In this document: piece by piece, positions 60,443 through 64,000 of the stretch
How positions within the stretch are numbered: position 1 is the first letter of the stretch
Layout: each line of letters opens with the position of its first letter
Made by a program: the position numbers and the translations under genes
Source of the DNA: Bryobacteraceae bacterium
Lineage (GTDB): Bacteria > Acidobacteriota > Terriglobia > Bryobacterales > Bryobacteraceae
DNA length: 64,000 nt
Assembly: GCA_025928545.1 (NCBI GenBank)
Contig: JAICJH010000002.1
Span: 124,001 to 188,000 of the forward strand
Reading direction: 5' to 3'
The notes under the pieces: generated by a model
Database searches by the model: none
Told to the model about the DNA's origin: nothing
What the model saw: the letters and a program-made list of their open reading frames with translations, nothing else

Positions 60443-62041
60443 ATGTCCGAAATTATCGTAATCGCCAATGGAGATCTTCGCCTCGCGGCGAATCGTGTTT
60501 GCTGGCCCGCGCAGGAAAGAACGGAAAATGCCGTCATGGACGTCATCCGTCGAGAGGGCCATTCGGTCCGGCGCGGCCATCCCTTCAATCCTGAAAAGGG
60601 TCACGGCTTCATCGACAGCCAAAGCCATGGGCTCCGCGTGTTCCGCGACATTCCCGAGGATGCGCCGATTGTCGTGGTCGACGCTGTCTGGCAGTACAGT
60701 CAGCACATTCTTGGTGGCCTAATCGCTCACAAAGGCCCGATTCTGACGGTTGCAAACTGGAGCGGACAGTGGCCGGGGCTCGTCGGCATGCTGAATCTGA
60801 ACGGCTCGCTCACGAAAGCCGGCGTTCCCTACAGCACTTTATGGAGCGCCGACTTTACCGACGATTTTTTTCTCAACGGCCTGCGCCGCTGGTTGAAAGG
60901 CGAACGTCTGGTGCATGAGCGCAGCCACACTCGCGCCTTGAAAGAATTCGCGCGAGTCCCAACAGACGCCGCAGCAATCGGAGTCGATCTGGCGCGCGAA
61001 CTCAAACGCGACAAGGCCATTCTCGGCGTCTTCGACGAAGGTTGCATGGGAATGTACAACGCCATCATTCCGGATGAACTTCTATTTCCGCTGGGTGTGT
61101 ATAAGGAGCGGCTGAGCCAGTCCGCACTTTATGCCGCGATGCTCCAGGTGTCCGATGCCGAGGCTGCCGAAGTTCGTGCCTGGCTCGAAAGCAAAGGTTT
61201 ACGCTTCCACACCGGCCCGTCGCATGAGGCCGACCTGACGGATGCGCAGATCGCGCAGCAATGCCGGATGTATATCGCGGCCGTTCGGATTGTGGCCGAT
61301 TATGGCTGCGATGCCATTGGAATTCAATACCAGCAGGGGCTCAAAGATCTCTGCCCCGCGTCCGACCTGGTGGAAGGCATTCTGAATAATGTGGACCGGC
61401 CGCCGGTACGCGATACGTCAGGCAACGTGCTCTTCGTCGGCAGGGCCGTGGTGCATTTCAACGAAGTGGACGAATGTGCCGGGCTGGACGGACTCATTAC
61501 GAATCGGGTGTGGACAAAGCTGGGCTTCGATCCGGAAACGACATTACATGACGTGCGCTGGGGCGAGGTGTATGGCGATGAGTATGTCTGGGTCTTCCTG
61601 ATTTCAGGCGCGGTGCCGCCACAACATCTGATTGGTGGCTACGCCGGGGCGGACAGTGTTCGCCAGCCTGCAATGTATTTCCCCAATGGTGGCGGGACCC
61701 TTCGGGGGATCAGCAAGCCGGGCGAGCTTGTGTGGAGCCGCATTTTCGTGGAAAACGGCGCCCTCAAAGCCGACATCGGGCGCGCAAAAGCCATTACTCT
61801 GCCGGCCGAAGAGACGAAGCGGCGCTGGCAGGCGACGACGCCCCAATGGCCCATCATGCATGCGGTTTTGTATGGGGTCACGCGGGATCAGCTCATGGGC
61901 AAGCACCAGTCGAATCACATCCAGGTGGCATATGCGCCGGATGCGGCGGGAGCGAACCGGGCGTTGGTGGCGAAGGCTGCGATGTTCCACGAACTCGGAA
62001 TGGAAGTGACGGTGTGCGGGGATAACCATGGTTTGGCTTAA
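60443..62041 (+). CDS. L-fucose/L-arabinose isomerase-like protein
   Basis: The 532-residue protein resembles the FucI-type isomerases: VFDEGCMGMYNAIIPDELLFPLGVYKERLSQSALYAAM in the middle holds the metal-binding Glu/Asp region, with IQYQQGLKDLCPASDLVEG and YAGADSVRQPAMYFPNGGGTL after it. These enzymes interconvert aldose and ketose sugars such as fucose and fuculose. AGGAAAAG precedes the ATG. A kinase remnant behind it suggests an isomerase-kinase sugar pathway that is now partly lost. The exact sugar is unknown. Confidence 0.75.
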   Translation: MSEIIVIANGDLRLAANRVCWPAQERTENAVMDVIRREGHSVRRGHPFNPEKGHGFIDSQSHGLRVFRDIPEDAPIVVVDAVWQYSQHILGGLIAHKGPILTVANWSGQWPGLVGMLNLNGSLTKAGVPYSTLWSADFTDDFFLNGLRRWLKGERLVHERSHTRALKEFARVPTDAAAIGVDLARELKRDKAILGVFDEGCMGMYNAIIPDELLFPLGVYKERLSQSALYAAMLQVSDAEAAEVRAWLESKGLRFHTGPSHEADLTDAQIAQQCRMYIAAVRIVADYGCDAIGIQYQQGLKDLCPASDLVEGILNNVDRPPVRDTSGNVLFVGRAVVHFNEVDECAGLDGLITNRVWTKLGFDPETTLHDVRWGEVYGDEYVWVFLISGAVPPQHLIGGYAGADSVRQPAMYFPNGGGTLRGISKPGELVWSRIFVENGALKADIGRAKAITLPAEETKRRWQATTPQWPIMHAVLYGVTRDQLMGKHQSNHIQVAYAPDAAGANRALVAKAAMFHELGMEVTVCGDNHGLA

Positions 62042-62092
62042 CAAAATCGGCGTTAATCTGCGTTCATCGGCGGCCATTCGGGTTTTTCCGCA

Positions 62093-62293
62093 ATGAGCAT
62101 CGTAGCGGGCGTCAGCGCTCTCGCTCAAATCCCGCGCCGCATTTGCGCTATGGGCCATAAGTGGATGTGGAATCCGCTGTGGGGCGGCTTTCCGCCGGAA
62201 GACTTTCTCACATTCCCTCACATCAGGCGACTCTTTTCGGTTGTGCCCGTGAATGGAGAGATTGAAGATGGCTATAATGAGATCGGAATTTGA
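62093..62293 (+). pseudogene. Fragment of an FGGY-family sugar kinase
   Basis: The stretch IPRRICAMGHKWMWNPLWGGFPPEDFL (62129-62209) resembles the G-H-K-x-M-W...WGG-PP-EFL block of FGGY carbohydrate kinases. It ends after about 40 residues and runs into unrelated sequence. The kinase core domains are absent, so this is a remnant. It follows the isomerase gene by 50 bases. The identification rests on one short block. Confidence 0.4.
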
Positions 62294-62321
62294 ACCTTTC
62301 AGACTCGACTGAAACAATCTC

Positions 62322-62675
62322 ATGGAACGAAAAACGAGCGTCAAGTCGGTCAAAGATCGGGGCACTACTGTCGGAGAGCGGCGCGTGGTGACACCCCGCT
62401 CGGATCTCTTTGTGGTCAAGGTTGGCGACCGCCATGTAAAAGCCACGGTCTCGCCCAGGGAACGAGCTTCCGACCTCGTCGCGAGAGTCGCAAAAATAAT
62501 GACCAAACCCGGCACGGACCGGGCGCGCATATTCAGAAGCAACTCTGGAAAACGCGTATACGCGTATTTCGTTCAGCCTGACGATCCCACAAAAGTTGTC
62601 AGGGAAGACGTATCGGGCCGACAGACGATCGGCCGCCTTGTTGGCGGACGCTATCGCGCGAACCGTTCCGACTGA
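62322..62675 (+). CDS. Small basic protein, possible antitoxin of the zeta-type toxin
   Basis: The 117-residue protein starts with basic MERKTSVKSVKDRG and has a VVTPRSDLFVVKVGDRHVKAT strand pair and an AYFVQPDDPTKVV segment near the end. No known family was recognised. It ends 8 bases before the zeta-type toxin pseudogene, the place where antitoxins of such modules lie, so it is a candidate antitoxin. It could also be a short-lived non-toxin partner. The frame is intact while the toxin is not. Confidence 0.55.
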   Translation: MERKTSVKSVKDRGTTVGERRVVTPRSDLFVVKVGDRHVKATVSPRERASDLVARVAKIMTKPGTDRARIFRSNSGKRVYAYFVQPDDPTKVVREDVSGRQTIGRLVGGRYRANRSD

Positions 62676-62683
62676 GCAAGATC

Positions 62684-63152
62684 GTGGCATCGCGAACGCC
62701 GCCGAAACTCAAGGATCTCCTCAAAACATATACGCCGGTCGACAGGCCTGTCGCATTTGTGTTGGCTGGCCACAACGGGTCCGGCAAATCGACCCTCTGG
62801 TACGACCGTTTAGCCGACGATTTAAAGCTGCCTCTGGTCAATGCGGACAGGCTGACTCTTTCTCTCCTGCCGCCGGCCAGTGGGGATAACAGGCTCAAAC
62901 AGTGGGCAAGCCGCCTGCGAGACGACGATGAACGATGGCAAAGACTCGCTCAGGATGGCGTACAGCTGTTCATGGGTTGGCGATGGATCAGGGAATGTCC
63001 TTCGCTTTCGAAACTGTTTTCTCCTATCTGGAGCGGCAGGCTGACGGGACTTTCAAATCAAGAATCGACGTGATTCACGCACTGCAGAAGAGCCGATATC
63101 ACGTGATCCTGCTGTTGTGGGGCTGGTGAGTGCGGAATTGTCCAGGCCTTGA
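62684..63152 (+). pseudogene. Zeta-type toxin (AAA kinase), broken by two frameshifts
   Basis: The start is GTG at 62684. The reading begins VAFVLAGHNGSGKSTLWYDRL, where the P-loop GHNGSGKS matches zeta-toxin-like COG4185 kinases, and continues DDDERWQRLAQDGVQLFMG. The next part of the protein, GLAMDQGMSFAFETVFSYL, is read in a frame that needs one extra base around 62974-62976. A second base is missing at about 63115, after which GLVSAELSRP ends at a TGA at 63152. The C-terminal half of the kinase is then lost. The toxin is therefore dead, unlike the gene before it. Confidence 0.85.
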
Positions 63153-63356
63153 GGCCTGTCGCGCATGACTTGAATTTGATCACTTCCCCGAAGTTCCACC
63201 CAAGGGCGGCTGATCACAATCCCCATGTCGGCGGCACTGCAATGGCCCTCATGCCGTCGGCTGTGAAGATTGATTTGCGCAATCAACCCACTGAGTTGCG
63301 AATACGCGTTTGCCGAAACACCGGGAAACTGAGACTCTATATCCTCCCAAAAAGCC

Positions 63357-63590
63357 TTGGAGAACGATTCTCTCTCACTTGCTTTGGCAACGGCGGGCAG
63401 TATTCACATACTGCCCCATACCCACGCTTCATACTTGCTCGCGGGAGGGCTTTCCTTGACCGCCGTCTCTGCGCGACTGCGACACAGCGACACTAACGTT
63501 ACGGCGCGCGTCTATGCCCACGCCTTGCCCGCCGACGATCGGAAAGCGGCAGACGTTTGGGACGCCGTGATTGCTCGGCCAGTTCAGTAG
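63357..63590 (+). pseudogene. C-terminal fragment of a tyrosine recombinase (integrase)
   Basis: Residues PHTHASYLLAGGLSLTAVSARLRHSDTNVTARVYAHALPADDRKAADVWDAVI match the catalytic C-terminus of phage or genomic-island integrases: the H-x-x-x box region, HSDTNVT and the tyrosine of VYAHA. The Arg normally in LRHTHA is Pro (PHTHA). No upstream integrase sequence was found and the frame begins in unrelated DNA, so it is a remnant of a mobile element. Confidence 0.75.
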
Positions 63591-64000
63591 CCCCCGCTTT
63601 AGCTTATGGCTTGGATAACTCTCCTGACTACTTCATTTCAGCAAAGATAGGATTGACGATGTTTGATCCGGGCGGTCGCGTTCCCCAGGGGGATTCAGTG
63701 ATTTCGATTCGGATGGCACTATTGACAAAATGCAAAATGGGTCTGGACTGATCGAGCTATCTGGTTGCTTGGTTTCTCATGTTGCTCCGCTGGCCTATGA
63801 ATCGAAGTGGTCCGGTCGCGCGCGGTCTTAGCCGGACTCAGGACAGAGAGAATCTGCCCTGATGCCAATCTGCGTGAGGATGCGTGTCGGCGTATCAATC
63901 GAGTCGTGTCGCCGATCTGGTAGAACGAATCTCGACTTGTGAGATCTCGTCCCGGCGTTTCAGCAGCGTCCTCAACTGAAGTCCGCCCCGTTTGGCACAA
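63591..64000. other. Unassigned region at the end of the window
   Basis: These 410 bases carry no reading frame that I can support on either strand, no tRNA-like fold and no clear repeat. They follow the integrase remnant and may be the decayed edge of the mobile element. Confidence 0.3.

Noticed and set aside
1..64000. CRISPR arrays, rRNA and tRNA genes
   Set aside because: I looked in the larger spacers for regular repeats and cloverleaf-like ends and found none; a covariance-model search would be decisive, and a small tRNA could have been missed.
63719..64000. Leftward 93-residue frame at the window end
   Set aside because: It is open to the edge but has no motif, start signal or codon pattern like the real genes.

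Overview
The window reads as chromosomal DNA of a GC-rich, Gram-negative soil bacterium, most likely an Acidobacteriota of the Bryobacterales/Solibacter type. The signs are two TIGR03435-family proteins (a family very expanded in that phylum), a secreted PQQ-propeller/cytochrome c pair, Tat-exported sugar and phosphate enzymes, an outer-membrane lipid A gene (lpxD), an RND/TolC efflux operon and a short RpoD. This is inference from gene content; no rRNA or tRNA gene was recognised.

Positions 1-55,700 are an ordinary dense chromosome. In order: a truncated PhoD phosphatase; a secreted alpha/beta hydrolase; a KaiC-like ATPase with a histidine kinase; a fused anthranilate synthase; a glycosyltransferase-methyltransferase fusion; several polytopic GT-C/YfhO/TPR membrane proteins (8.6-10.2, 13.1-16.6, 17.9-19.9 and 31.1-37.1 kb); metY; a pectate lyase; rpoD; a KDG kinase/KDPG aldolase pair; a nickel/cobalt permease; SixA and Ppx/GppA; miaA; an RND efflux operon diverging from an OsmC-ECF sigma-anti-sigma operon; a four-gene operon for cysteine synthesis with a sulfur-carrier protein (cysteine synthase, JAMM peptidase, ThiS-like carrier, MoeB-rhodanese); and lpxD between secreted proteins.

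Positions 55,700-64,000 are accessory DNA. A decayed IS1595-type transposase abuts an EcoRI-family adenine methyltransferase overlapping a DUF262-HNH protein, which looks like a compact restriction-modification-type defence module. Beyond nagB come an antitoxin of the MbcA/ParS type without its RES toxin, a fucose-isomerase-like gene with a kinase remnant behind it, a zeta-type toxin broken by two single-base frameshifts behind an intact small partner gene, and the 3' end of a tyrosine recombinase.

The observations most worth following are: the carrier protein whose di-glycine is masked by four extra residues next to a JAMM peptidase; the methyltransferase/DUF262-HNH pair; the partnerless or broken toxin-antitoxin loci; two genes (ECF sigma factor, GT39-like protein) whose conserved N-terminus lies upstream of any ATG/GTG/TTG; and glycine/arginine-rich low-complexity segments shared by three neighbouring secreted proteins. 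All functional calls rest on reading motifs by eye; no database search was run.
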